Source: DATKZB01 sp035528235 (GTDB taxonomy: Bacteria; Planctomycetota; Phycisphaerae; FEN-1346). From it: a stretch of DNA of 11,932 bases. Made by a program: the position numbers and the translations under genes. Shown here piece by piece: positions 1-6,575 of this stretch. The notes under the pieces were generated by a model, which did no database searches, was not told where the DNA came from, and was given only the letters and a program-made list of their open reading frames with translations. Every line of letters begins with the position of its first letter. Positions within the stretch are counted from its first letter, which is position 1. The stretch covers positions 1-11,932 of the forward strand of contig DATKZB010000145.1 of assembly GCA_035528235.1 (NCBI GenBank). Direction: 5' to 3'.

Positions 1-834
1 GGTGGCTTCGATGCGGGTGGGGGCGCCCAGTTTCAGTGCCCAGACGATGGGGTCGAAGGTGTGTGCCCCGCGGTCGCCCATCATGCCGCAGCCGAAGTCC
101 CACCAGCACCGCCACACGGCCGGATGGTACGCCGGGTGATACGTCCGGTGGGGTGCCGGGCCGATCCAGAGGTCCCAGTCGAGCGTGGCGGGGACGGCGG
201 GGGTGTCTTTGGGTCGGTCGGACCAGCGGCTGCTCCACCCGGCGTGTCCCCAGGGGTAATACGAGAGGTCGCACCAGGCGTCGACCTCGGCAACCTCGCC
301 GATGACGCCGGCCTCGATCCACTCGCGGATGAGCCGCGCGCCCTCCATCGAGTGGCCCTGAATGCCCATCTGCGTGGCCACCTTGGCCTGCTTGGCCGCC
401 TGGGCCAGCATGCGGGCCTCGTACACGTCGTGCGTGAGGGGTTTCTGGCAGTAGACGTGTTTGCCGGCCTTGATGGCGGCCATCGAGATGACGGCATGGG
501 TGTGGTCTGGCGTGGCGACGAGGACGGCGTCGATGTCTTTCTGCTTGTCGAGCATCTCGCGGAAGTCCGTGTACTGGGCCGCCTTGGGGTATCGCTTGAA
601 GGCACCGGCAGCGTAGGCGTGGTCGACGTCGCACAGGGCCACGATGTTCTCGGTTTCGAGTTGCCTGAGGTTCCCCCCGCCCATGCCGCCGACGCCGATG
701 CCGGCGATGGCGAGTTTCTCGCTGGGCGGCGTGGCGGCGGCTCCGCCCAGGACGTCGCGCGAGACGATGGTGACGGCGGCCGCGGTTGAGGCGGCGGCCA
801 GGAAGTCGCGGCGTGTGATCTTGGGGCGTGACAT
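1..834 (-). CDS. Gfo/Idh/MocA-family oxidoreductase, Tat-exported (C-terminus cut off by window edge)
   Basis: NAD(P)-dependent oxidoreductase of the Gfo/Idh/MocA family, which usually oxidises or reduces sugars, inositols or their derivatives. The visible part is 278 residues, read from an ATG at 834-832 to the window edge with no stop. A GGAGG ribosome site at 845-841 lies six bases upstream. Residues 6-12 read ITRRDFL, a twin-arginine signal, followed by an Ala-rich hydrophobic stretch to about residue 35, so export already folded with cofactor is expected. The Rossmann nucleotide loop GIGVGG is at 45-50, ATPDHTHA at 107-114, and QKP at 130-132 stands where most members have EKP, so the lysine (K131) is kept. 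A Trp-rich stretch at 185-250 (for example WRCWWDFGCG) is typical of secreted bacterial members. It is transcribed away from the rest of the window. The substrate cannot be told. Confidence 0.93.
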   Translation of the reverse strand, partial: MSRPKITRRDFLAAASTAAAVTIVSRDVLGGAAATPPSEKLAIAGIGVGGMGGGNLRQLETENIVALCDVDHAYAAGAFKRYPKAAQYTDFREMLDKQKDIDAVLVATPDHTHAVISMAAIKAGKHVYCQKPLTHDVYEARMLAQAAKQAKVATQMGIQGHSMEGARLIREWIEAGVIGEVAEVDAWCDLSYYPWGHAGWSSRWSDRPKDTPAVPATLDWDLWIGPAPHRTYHPAYHPAVWRCWWDFGCGMMGDRGAHTFDPIVWALKLGAPTRIEAT

Positions 835-875
835 GGGTATCCTCCGTGGTTCGCGGCTCGGGCTCGGCTCGGCAT

Positions 876-904
876 CGCGGTGGGTACGGGGACCCACCGC
901 GCAA
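876..904 (-). repeat. REP-like palindromic repeat, single copy
   Basis: A perfect 10-bp inverted repeat (arms CGCGGTGGGT at 876-885 and ACCCACCGCG at 892-901) around a 6-base loop ACGGGG, with CAAA at its 3' side. The same sequence recurs twice at 2397-2480. Read on the minus strand, this copy starts TTTGCGCGG, the orientation used here to define the family. It lies in the presumed leader of the minus-strand oxidoreductase. No T-run follows the stem on either strand, so it does not look like an intrinsic terminator. Confidence 0.8.
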
Positions 905-1044
905 AACTCGCGTTGCCTCGCGGCCGTGCTGACCGCGGCTAAACGGATGCATGGTGCGCCGGGCTGCCAAGGCCATTATGGGGCGGGGGGGGCGGCTAGG
1001 AAAGCGATTTCGGGCGGTGGCCGGCGGCTGGCAGCCCTTTTGTG

Positions 1045-1074
1045 TGGACACCCCACGCCAGGGTGACCTATAAT
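1045..1074 (+). promoter_or_regulatory. Sigma-70-type promoter for the DUF2064-response regulator unit
   Basis: A -35 box TGGACA (1045-1050, five of six consensus bases) and a perfect -10 box TATAAT (1069-1074) are separated by 18 bases. An AT-rich -10 box stands out in this GC-rich sequence. Transcription would start near 1081, giving a leader of about 95 bases before the ATG at 1176. No operator palindrome overlaps it clearly. Confidence 0.65.
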
Positions 1075-1175
1075 CGTGGCCCAGCGGAATGATTCCGTCT
1101 CGGTCGTCGCGAGGATGCCCGTGAAGATGAGGCCCTGGACCCGAGGCCGCAATGAGTGGCGTGTAGGTGGAGACC

Positions 1176-1853
1176 ATGTCCGCCCTGTTCGGCATGCTGG
1201 TGAGAAAACCCGAGCCCGGGAAGGTGAAACCTGCCCTGGCCGAGGTCCTCGGTGCGCCGACCGCGGCAAAGATGTACCGTAGTTTCATCATGGACCTGTG
1301 CGAGCGGTTCGCGCACCTGTCGGTCCCGAATCGAGTGCTGGCGTACGCCCCGCGCGGGGCGCGGCAGGCGGTGAAACTTCTGGCGTCGCCGCACTGGCGG
1401 CTCATGGCCCAGGAAGGGCGGAGCCGCGGCCAGGCCCTGGCCGGCCTCTTCGAGTACGCCTGGCGGACGGGGTGCCAGCGGGCCGTCGTCCTGCTGACCG
1501 ACTGCCCGACCGTGCCGGGTGCCTTCGTCATCGATGCCTTCGACCGGCTGCTGATTGACGACGTGGTCCTGGGCCCGACGACCGACGGTGGCGTGTACCT
1601 GGTGGGGTTGAGCCTGGAACGGCCCGAACTGTTCCTGGGCGTCGACTGGGATGCCGGGGGCGTCTTCGACACGCTGGTCGATCGCGCCGAGGCGTTCGGC
1701 CTCATCCTGGGTCTCGTGCCGCACTGGTACGAGGTCGAGGATCGGGCCGGGCTCGACCGGCTGGCCAGTCACCTGCGGGCGCTGGCCGTGGTCGGCGCCG
1801 AGGACGTCCCGAAACGGACCCAGACGCTGCTTCAGCGCCTGCGCCTGGCATAG
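1176..1853 (+). CDS. TIGR04282/DUF2064-family nucleotidyltransferase-like protein (divergent)
   Basis: A 225-residue cytoplasmic protein resembling the TIGR04282/DUF2064 family, which has a GT-A, CofC-like nucleotidyltransferase fold and is often called rSAM/selenodomain-associated transferase 1. Family landmarks are the N-terminal KPEPGKVK (11-18), a hydrophobic strand ending in TDCP (108-111), and VLGPTTDGGVYLVGL (131-145). Two landmarks are altered: the usual KTRL after the PG loop reads KPAL (18-21), and the usual W-S/T-T segment reads WDA (158-160). The activity may therefore be changed or lost. The ATG at 1176 is preferred because GGTGGAG lies at 1166-1172; an in-frame GTG at 1167 would add three residues but overlaps that site. 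The response regulator gene follows after 15 bases, so the two are probably co-transcribed. The reaction is unknown. Confidence 0.8.
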   Translation: MSALFGMLVRKPEPGKVKPALAEVLGAPTAAKMYRSFIMDLCERFAHLSVPNRVLAYAPRGARQAVKLLASPHWRLMAQEGRSRGQALAGLFEYAWRTGCQRAVVLLTDCPTVPGAFVIDAFDRLLIDDVVLGPTTDGGVYLVGLSLERPELFLGVDWDAGGVFDTLVDRAEAFGLILGLVPHWYEVEDRAGLDRLASHLRALAVVGAEDVPKRTQTLLQRLRLA

Positions 1854-1868
1854 GTGGAGGAGACGACC

Positions 1869-2345
1869 ATGGGCACCGATTTCGACGACGAGGTCCGCAA
1901 CTCGACGATCCTGATCGCCGACGACACCGAGCAGAACGTCGAACTCCTCCAGGCCTACCTCGACGACCTCGGGTGCAAGACCGTGGTCGCCTACGACGGC
2001 CAGGAGACCCTCGATAAGGTGGCCGAGACCAAGCCCGACCTCATCCTGCTGGACATCATGATGCCGAAGGTCTCGGGCTACGAAATCTGCCGCCAACTCA
2101 AACGCGACCCCGCCACCGCCAACATCCCCATCTGCATGGTGACCGCCTTGAAGGAGGACGGCGACATCGAGCAGGCCGTCGAGGCGGGGACAGACGATTT
2201 CCTCTCCAAGCCGATCAACCGGTGGGAACTGCTGACGCGCGTGCGCAACCTCCTGCGCGTGCGGCACCTGCAGAACGAACTCGAGCGGACCCTGTCGTAC
2301 ATCGAGCAGGTCGACCAGATCCGTGGCGAGGAGGACGACGAGTAA
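1869..2345 (+). CDS. Single-domain response regulator (CheY-like receiver)
   Basis: A 158-residue protein with one receiver domain at about 12-132 and no DNA-binding or enzymatic output domain. The phosphorylation site is complete: acidic pair D18-D19, phosphoacceptor D62 in LLDIMMPKVSGYE, switch residue T92, and K114 in the KP motif. The receiver most resembles the PleD/DivK type. The C-terminal 25 residues are charged, probably helical, and end in an acidic GEEDDE. The start at 1869 is fixed by GGAGGAG at 1856-1862, six bases upstream, which lies just after the stop of the DUF2064 gene; the longer reading from a GTG at 1854 would have no ribosome site. A phosphorelay or allosteric role is likely. 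No sensor kinase is in the window. Confidence 0.93.
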   Translation: MGTDFDDEVRNSTILIADDTEQNVELLQAYLDDLGCKTVVAYDGQETLDKVAETKPDLILLDIMMPKVSGYEICRQLKRDPATANIPICMVTALKEDGDIEQAVEAGTDDFLSKPINRWELLTRVRNLLRVRHLQNELERTLSYIEQVDQIRGEEDDE

Positions 2346-2396
2346 CCGCCCGTCGGACGGCAGATTCCGCACTTGAGGGCGTTGTGGGACTTGTTC

Positions 2397-2428
2397 TTTT
2401 GCGCGGTGGGTCCCCGCCCCCACCGCGC
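2397..2428 (+). repeat. REP-like palindrome, left half of an inverted doublet
   Basis: Arms GCGCGGTGGG (2401-2410) and CCCACCGCGC (2419-2428) form a 10-bp stem with an 8-base loop, preceded by TTTT (2397-2400). It matches the reverse complement of the 876-904 copy except for two loop bases (CC in place of TA) and its 3' end. Having the T-run 5' of the stem argues against a terminator for rightward transcription. Confidence 0.8.
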
Positions 2429-2449
2429 CAACCCGGAATTGGACCTCGA

Positions 2450-2480
2450 GCGCGGCGGGTACGGGGACCCGCCGCGCAAA
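2450..2480 (-). repeat. REP-like palindrome, right half of an inverted doublet
   Basis: Arms GCGCGGCGGGT (2450-2460) and ACCCGCCGCGC (2467-2477) form an 11-bp stem around the loop ACGGGG, followed by AAA. It has the orientation of the 876-904 copy and is opposite to the 2397-2428 copy, 21 bases away. Relative to the 876-904 copy it has a paired change in the stem (T:A to C:G), so pairing is kept. The two halves can also pair with each other over about 30 bases. Confidence 0.8.
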
Positions 2481-2500
2481 CACACAGAGTTCAGCCGCGC

Positions 2501-2532
2501 TGGCGGCACGCGGCCTTGGCGGCACGCGGCCT
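2501..2532. repeat. 16-bp tandem duplication
   Basis: The unit TGGCGGCACGCGGCCT occurs twice in direct succession (2501-2516 and 2517-2532) with no mismatch. It lies between the palindrome doublet and the M20 peptidase start, probably from slippage or repair. No function is suggested. Confidence 0.85.
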
Positions 2533-2585
2533 GGGCGCCACAGGCCCGTCGGCCGCCGCCCTCGCGCGGCGCACCCGGAAGCACG

Positions 2586-3797
2586 ATGCCCGATCCAGAT
2601 CGCCCCAGCCATGCCGACGACCTCCGCCACTTTATCGACCGCCACGCCCGGGACCTGCGGGGGTGGCTCTCGGACCTCATCCGCGCCCGGACGGTCAACC
2701 CGCCCGGCGACGAGCACCTGGCCGCCGCCGTCCTGACGGCGTTCTGCGACGCGCGCGGCATCCCGTACGAGACGTTCGAGAAGGTGCCCGGCCGCACGAA
2801 CGTCGTGGCCCGCGTCGGCGCGGGGCGGCCGAGGGTGCTGGTGCCGTGTCACTTCGACGTGGTCCCCGCCGGCGACGGGTGGGAGACCGACCCCTTCGAG
2901 CCTACCCAGCGCGACGGCCGCCTCTACGGTCGCGGGGCCAAGGACAACAAGGGTCCCCTGGCCGCGATGATGCTGGCGGCGGCGTACCTGAAGGGCCGCG
3001 AGGCCGACCTGGCGGGCCAACTCATCCTCGTGGGCTGCGCCGACGAAGAGGCCGGTAGCGTTCTGGGCATGAAGTACCTGCTGGAGGCGTGCGGCCTGGA
3101 GGCCGACCTGGCCATCGTCCCCGACGCCGGCCACGGGATGCGCCTGATCGACGTGGGCGAGAAGGGGGCCTTGTTTGCCAAGGTCACGGCCATCGGCCGC
3201 CAGGCCCACGGGTCGCGGCCGGAGCGCGGCGCGAGCGCCCTGTGGCCGGTCATCGACTTTCTGGAGCGCATCCGCTCGTGGCGTCCGCCCGCGCCCCCGC
3301 CGGGCCCGGCCTCGGACCTCTTTACCCCGGCCACGCTGAACGTCGGTGCCGTCCACGCCGGGACCGTGCCGAACATGGTCCCCGGTCGGTGCGAGGCCCT
3401 CATCGACATCCGTTACCTGCCGGGCATTGACGGCGAGGCCATTGTGGAGCACCTTCGGCGCGAACTGGCCGAGGTCGAGGCGGCGGCCGCGGGCGTCCGG
3501 ATGGAACTGGAAGTCGTGTCGCTCCAGCCGCCGACGCTCGCCGACGTCGAGGGACCGCTGGTGGCGGCCATCGAGCGGCGGACCGTCGAGGTCACCGGCC
3601 ACCGGCCCGTCCGGTACGGGCAGGAGGGCGCGACCGTCGCCAAGTTCCTCATCGGGAAAGGCATTCCGGCCGTGGGGTTCTCGTGCGGCCCGGAGGATGG
3701 CGAGCACATGGCGGGCGAGTGGATCAGCCTCGACGAGGTCGCCCGGTTCGCCGAGGTCATGACCCGGGTCGTCCTCGACCTGGCAGGGGGCGGATGA
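2586..3797 (+). CDS. M20/ArgE/DapE-family metallopeptidase (dipeptidase or deacylase)
   Basis: A 403-residue zinc-dependent amidohydrolase of peptidase family M20. Metal and catalytic residues are visible: H89 and D91 in PCHFDVVP, D120 in YGRGAKDNKG, the E154-E155 pair in CADEEAGS (general base and zinc ligand), D180 in VPDAGHG, and H374 in EHMAGEW. GRQAHGSRPERGASA, near residues 205-219, marks the start of the dimerisation lid. There is no signal peptide, so it probably acts in the cytoplasm on small peptides or N-acyl amino acids. The length fits the family. The ATG at 2586 was chosen because the 71-residue upstream extension (from 2373) would run through palindromic repeats and is Arg/Pro-rich without homology features; the ribosome site is weak (GGAAG, 2577-2581). 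The M16 gene follows after 23 bases. The exact substrate (ArgE, DapE or dipeptidase type) cannot be decided. Confidence 0.9.
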   Translation: MPDPDRPSHADDLRHFIDRHARDLRGWLSDLIRARTVNPPGDEHLAAAVLTAFCDARGIPYETFEKVPGRTNVVARVGAGRPRVLVPCHFDVVPAGDGWETDPFEPTQRDGRLYGRGAKDNKGPLAAMMLAAAYLKGREADLAGQLILVGCADEEAGSVLGMKYLLEACGLEADLAIVPDAGHGMRLIDVGEKGALFAKVTAIGRQAHGSRPERGASALWPVIDFLERIRSWRPPAPPPGPASDLFTPATLNVGAVHAGTVPNMVPGRCEALIDIRYLPGIDGEAIVEHLRRELAEVEAAAAGVRMELEVVSLQPPTLADVEGPLVAAIERRTVEVTGHRPVRYGQEGATVAKFLIGKGIPAVGFSCGPEDGEHMAGEWISLDEVARFAEVMTRVVLDLAGGG

Positions 3798-3820
3798 ACC
3801 GCGTTCAAGGACTCTAGACC

Positions 3821-6553
3821 ATGAAGCATCGCGTGCTGTTGACGGCGGCGTGTCTGGTTCTGGCGATGGGTGCCATCGTCCTTTCGGGCTGCGAGCGGCT
3901 CGGTGTGCGTCCGCCCAAGCCGTCCGGCGAGGGCGCCGCCGGCGCCGCGGCCGGAACCGAAACGGCCCCGGGCGCGCCACGCCAGCGGATCGAGCGGCTC
4001 GAGAACGGCCTGCGCGTCATCGTGCGCGAGCGGCACCTGGGCGGCATGGCGGCCTTTCGCGTCTACATCGGCGCCGGCAGCCTGAACGAGGCCGAGTACA
4101 CCGGCACCGGCATCTCGCACTTCCTGGAGCACCTCGTCTCGGGCGGGTCCACGCCCACCCGCACCGAGGACCAGGTCCGCGACGAACTCCAGGCCATCGG
4201 CGCCCAGACCAACGCCCACACCTCCAAGCAGTTCGTCTGTTACCACGGGCAGACCAGCGGCGAGCACGTCGGGCGGCTCATCGAGGTCATCGGCGACTAC
4301 GTCATGCACGCCAAAATCGAGCCCCAGGAGTTCGACCGCGAGTTCCAGGTCATCCAGCGCGAGATCGAACGCGGCCAGGCCGACCCCCGGGCCCGACTCT
4401 GGTACCTGGCCGACGAGATGTTCTTCGCCGACCACCCCGCCAGCCACCCCGTCATCGGCCACATCGAGGCGTTCCGGCAACTGAAGCGCGACGACCTGGC
4501 GGGGTACTATCGCCGCGTCGCGGTGCCCGACAACACGGTCGTGGTGGCCGTGGGCGATTTCGACGCCGAGACCGTCTTCCAGACCATCCGAAAGACGTTC
4601 GGCTCGTGGCCGCGCACCCGCTTCCAGCCCACCGTCCTGCCCGACCGCCAGGTGCAGACGGGCCCGCGGCAGGGCGAGGTCGAGATGGACGTCAAGAGCG
4701 TCCGCATGATTATCGAGTTCCCGAGCGTGCGGCTGACGCACCCGGACCTGTATCCGCTCGACATCCTGGCCTTCGTGCTCGGCAACGGCCGGGCGTCGCG
4801 GATGGTGTCGGACCTGCGCGACGGCCGCGGCCTGGTGCAGTCGATATCGGTGGCCAGTTACACGCCCGCCGGGTACGACGGCGGCCGGTTTCTGGTGACG
4901 TTCGAGGCCGAGCCCGGCAAGGCCGAGGCCGCCCGCGAGGCCGTCATGGAACACCTGGCGCGGGCGATGCGCGAGCCGCCGTCGGCCGAGGAACTCGCCC
5001 GGGCCAAGCGCCAGAAAATCAGCGAGCACGTCTTCGGTCTCCAGCAGTGCGAAGACATCGCCGGCGACGTGGGCCTGAACATGCTGCTGGTGGGCGACCC
5101 CGACTTCTCCGACCGGTACGCCCGCCACATCCAGGGCGTGACGGCGGCCGACGTGCTCCGCGTCGCGGCGGCGTACCTGCGGCCCGAGGTCGTGAGCGTC
5201 TCGACGGTCCGGCCCAAGCCCGAGGCGGCGGCCGAGGCCAAGCCCGAAGAGGCCAAGGCCCCCGCGCCGCCCGTCGACCGGCGTCCCCGCGTCGTGGCCC
5301 ACCGGTTGCCCAGCGGCGTGCGGCTGCTGATGTGTCCGATACCGGGGCACCCGACGGTCAGCATCCAGATGTTCATGCGCGGCGGTCTGGCGATTGAGGA
5401 CGAGAAGACCGCCGGCCTGTCGTCCTTCATGAGCCGCATGCTGATGAAGGGAACCGCGCAGCACAAGGCGGCCGACATCGCCCGGACCCTGGACGCCATG
5501 GGCGCCGAGATGGGCGCCTCCAGCGGTCACAACACGGTGTACCTGACGGCCCGGTGCCTGGCCGAGGATTTCGAGAAGACGTTCGACCTGGCGGCCGAGT
5601 GCCTGCTGGAGCCGGCGTTTCCGCCCGAGGAGGTCGAGCGGATGCGGGCCATGACCCTCGCCCAACTGGCCCACCTGGCCGACACGCCCCACGGCGAGGC
5701 GGCGCTGTACTTCAACCGCGCCTTCTTCAACGACTCGCCGTACGGCTTCCCGGTGGCGGGCACCGACGACGTCGTCCGGACGCTGGCCCGCGACGATCTT
5801 GTGGCCTGGCACAAGCGGTACGTGGCGGCGAACAACCTGGTCGTGGCCGTCTTCGGGGGCATCGACCTTATGAAGGCCGCCAAGCACGTGGCCCAGGCCG
5901 TCGAGCGGCTGCCACAGAACCCCGGCCTCTCGTTCCCGACCGACCTCAAGCCCCGGCCCGTCGCCGGCCGCGAGGTCTACATCAAGCCCTCCAACAAGGG
6001 CGCCGCCGTCGTGTACGTGGCGTACCCCGGGTTCGACCTCTTCAACGTGCGCGACCGCTTCGCCATGGAGTTGCTCGACACGGTCGTCTCGGGCTTCCGC
6101 ATGCCCAGCGGCTGGCTGCACGGGGAACTCCGTGGCAAGGGCCTCGTCTACGAGGTCCACGCCTGGTCGATGGCGGGCCTCAGGCCGGGGTACTTCGCGG
6201 CCATGGCGGTGTGCCAGCCCGAGAAGGTGCCCGAGGTCGTCGGCATCATCGAGAAGGCCATGCAGCGGGCCGCCCAGGAGACCTTTACCGAAGCGCAACT
6301 GGTGCCCGCTCGCGCCACGGTCATCACGGCCAAGGAACTCGGCCGCGAGACCATCGAGGGATGGGCCTTCGAGGCGGCCGTCGACGAGGTCCTGGGCCTC
6401 GGCTACGGATTCGCCCGCGAGGAACTCGACCGCATCCGCCAGGTCACACCCGACGACGTGGCCCGGGTGGCCCGGCAGTACCTCAAGACCCCGGTCGTCG
6501 TCGTGGTCACAAGCGACCCGAAGGCGGCCGAGGCGATACGGCAGCCCAAGTGA
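3821..6553 (+). CDS. M16-family (insulinase/pitrilysin-like) zinc peptidase, double-length lipoprotein
   Basis: A 910-residue envelope peptidase with two fused M16 halves. Residues 1-24 form a lipoprotein signal with lipobox LSGC (Cys24), followed by an Ala/Gly/Pro linker. The first half (about 55-430) carries the inverted zinc motif HFLEH (100-104), and E181 lies 77 residues after H104, the spacing of the third zinc ligand in insulinase. An Ala/Pro/Lys/Glu-rich linker at about 465-485 joins the second half (about 488-905), where SFMSR occupies the place of HxxEH, so this half is probably non-catalytic. GKGLVYEVHA in the second half resembles the conserved RG(L)xY substrate-side motif. It most likely degrades peptides at the membrane. 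An AAGGA ribosome site at 3807-3811 supports the ATG. The neighbours on both sides are hydrolases, and the GH95 gene starts 22 bases after its stop. Confidence 0.93.
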   Translation: MKHRVLLTAACLVLAMGAIVLSGCERLGVRPPKPSGEGAAGAAAGTETAPGAPRQRIERLENGLRVIVRERHLGGMAAFRVYIGAGSLNEAEYTGTGISHFLEHLVSGGSTPTRTEDQVRDELQAIGAQTNAHTSKQFVCYHGQTSGEHVGRLIEVIGDYVMHAKIEPQEFDREFQVIQREIERGQADPRARLWYLADEMFFADHPASHPVIGHIEAFRQLKRDDLAGYYRRVAVPDNTVVVAVGDFDAETVFQTIRKTFGSWPRTRFQPTVLPDRQVQTGPRQGEVEMDVKSVRMIIEFPSVRLTHPDLYPLDILAFVLGNGRASRMVSDLRDGRGLVQSISVASYTPAGYDGGRFLVTFEAEPGKAEAAREAVMEHLARAMREPPSAEELARAKRQKISEHVFGLQQCEDIAGDVGLNMLLVGDPDFSDRYARHIQGVTAADVLRVAAAYLRPEVVSVSTVRPKPEAAAEAKPEEAKAPAPPVDRRPRVVAHRLPSGVRLLMCPIPGHPTVSIQMFMRGGLAIEDEKTAGLSSFMSRMLMKGTAQHKAADIARTLDAMGAEMGASSGHNTVYLTARCLAEDFEKTFDLAAECLLEPAFPPEEVERMRAMTLAQLAHLADTPHGEAALYFNRAFFNDSPYGFPVAGTDDVVRTLARDDLVAWHKRYVAANNLVVAVFGGIDLMKAAKHVAQAVERLPQNPGLSFPTDLKPRPVAGREVYIKPSNKGAAVVYVAYPGFDLFNVRDRFAMELLDTVVSGFRMPSGWLHGELRGKGLVYEVHAWSMAGLRPGYFAAMAVCQPEKVPEVVGIIEKAMQRAAQETFTEAQLVPARATVITAKELGRETIEGWAFEAAVDEVLGLGYGFAREELDRIRQVTPDDVARVARQYLKTPVVVVVTSDPKAAEAIRQPK

Positions 6554-6575
6554 CCTGGTGTCCGGGAGGGTGCCG

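Larger units (their letters stand above)
835..1175. other. Divergent intergenic region (341 bases)
   Basis: This region separates the minus-strand oxidoreductase from the plus-strand DUF2064 gene. It holds the oxidoreductase ribosome site (841-845), one REP-like palindrome (876-904), a G-rich stretch at 980-995 (tracts of 4, 8 and 2 Gs separated by single Cs), and a sigma-70 promoter for the rightward unit (1045-1074). The roughly 95 bases between that promoter and the first start codon contain no structure or small gene I can support. Confidence 0.8.

Noticed and set aside
980..995. G-rich stretch as a G-quadruplex
   Set aside because: A four-tract, three-tier quadruplex needs the eight-G run to be split and the last tract has only two Gs; mere GC-rich composition explains it equally well.
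975..1003. Possible minus-strand promoter for the oxidoreductase (CATAAT at 980-975)
   Set aside because: The -10 box matches five of six, but no -35 box better than three of six lies at a suitable distance and the spacer is a C-tract.
2346..2360. Short inverted repeat CCGT/ACGG just after the response regulator stop as a terminator
   Set aside because: The stem is only four base pairs with a three-base loop and no T-run.
2397..2480. Palindromes as terminators for the response regulator gene
   Set aside because: No T-run follows either stem on the plus strand; the T-run is on the 5' side, and the same unit recurs elsewhere in the opposite orientation, so a dispersed repeat fits better.
2373..2585. 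71-residue N-terminal extension of the M20 peptidase
   Set aside because: It runs through both palindromes and the tandem duplication, is Arg/Pro-rich, and precedes a normal M20 N-terminus at the ATG at 2586.
1068..3980. 970-residue open frame on the minus strand, and similar long ones at 3413-6817 and 6507-9020
   Set aside because: They lie antisense to genes with clear family motifs. GC-rich codon bias removes antisense stops, and the translations are low-complexity His/Gly/Arg/Asp-rich with no family motif.
6132..6575. 148-residue N-terminal extension of the fucosidase
   Set aside because: It overlaps the M16 gene in another frame; the ATG at 6576 has a GGGAGGG ribosome site and begins a lipoprotein signal.
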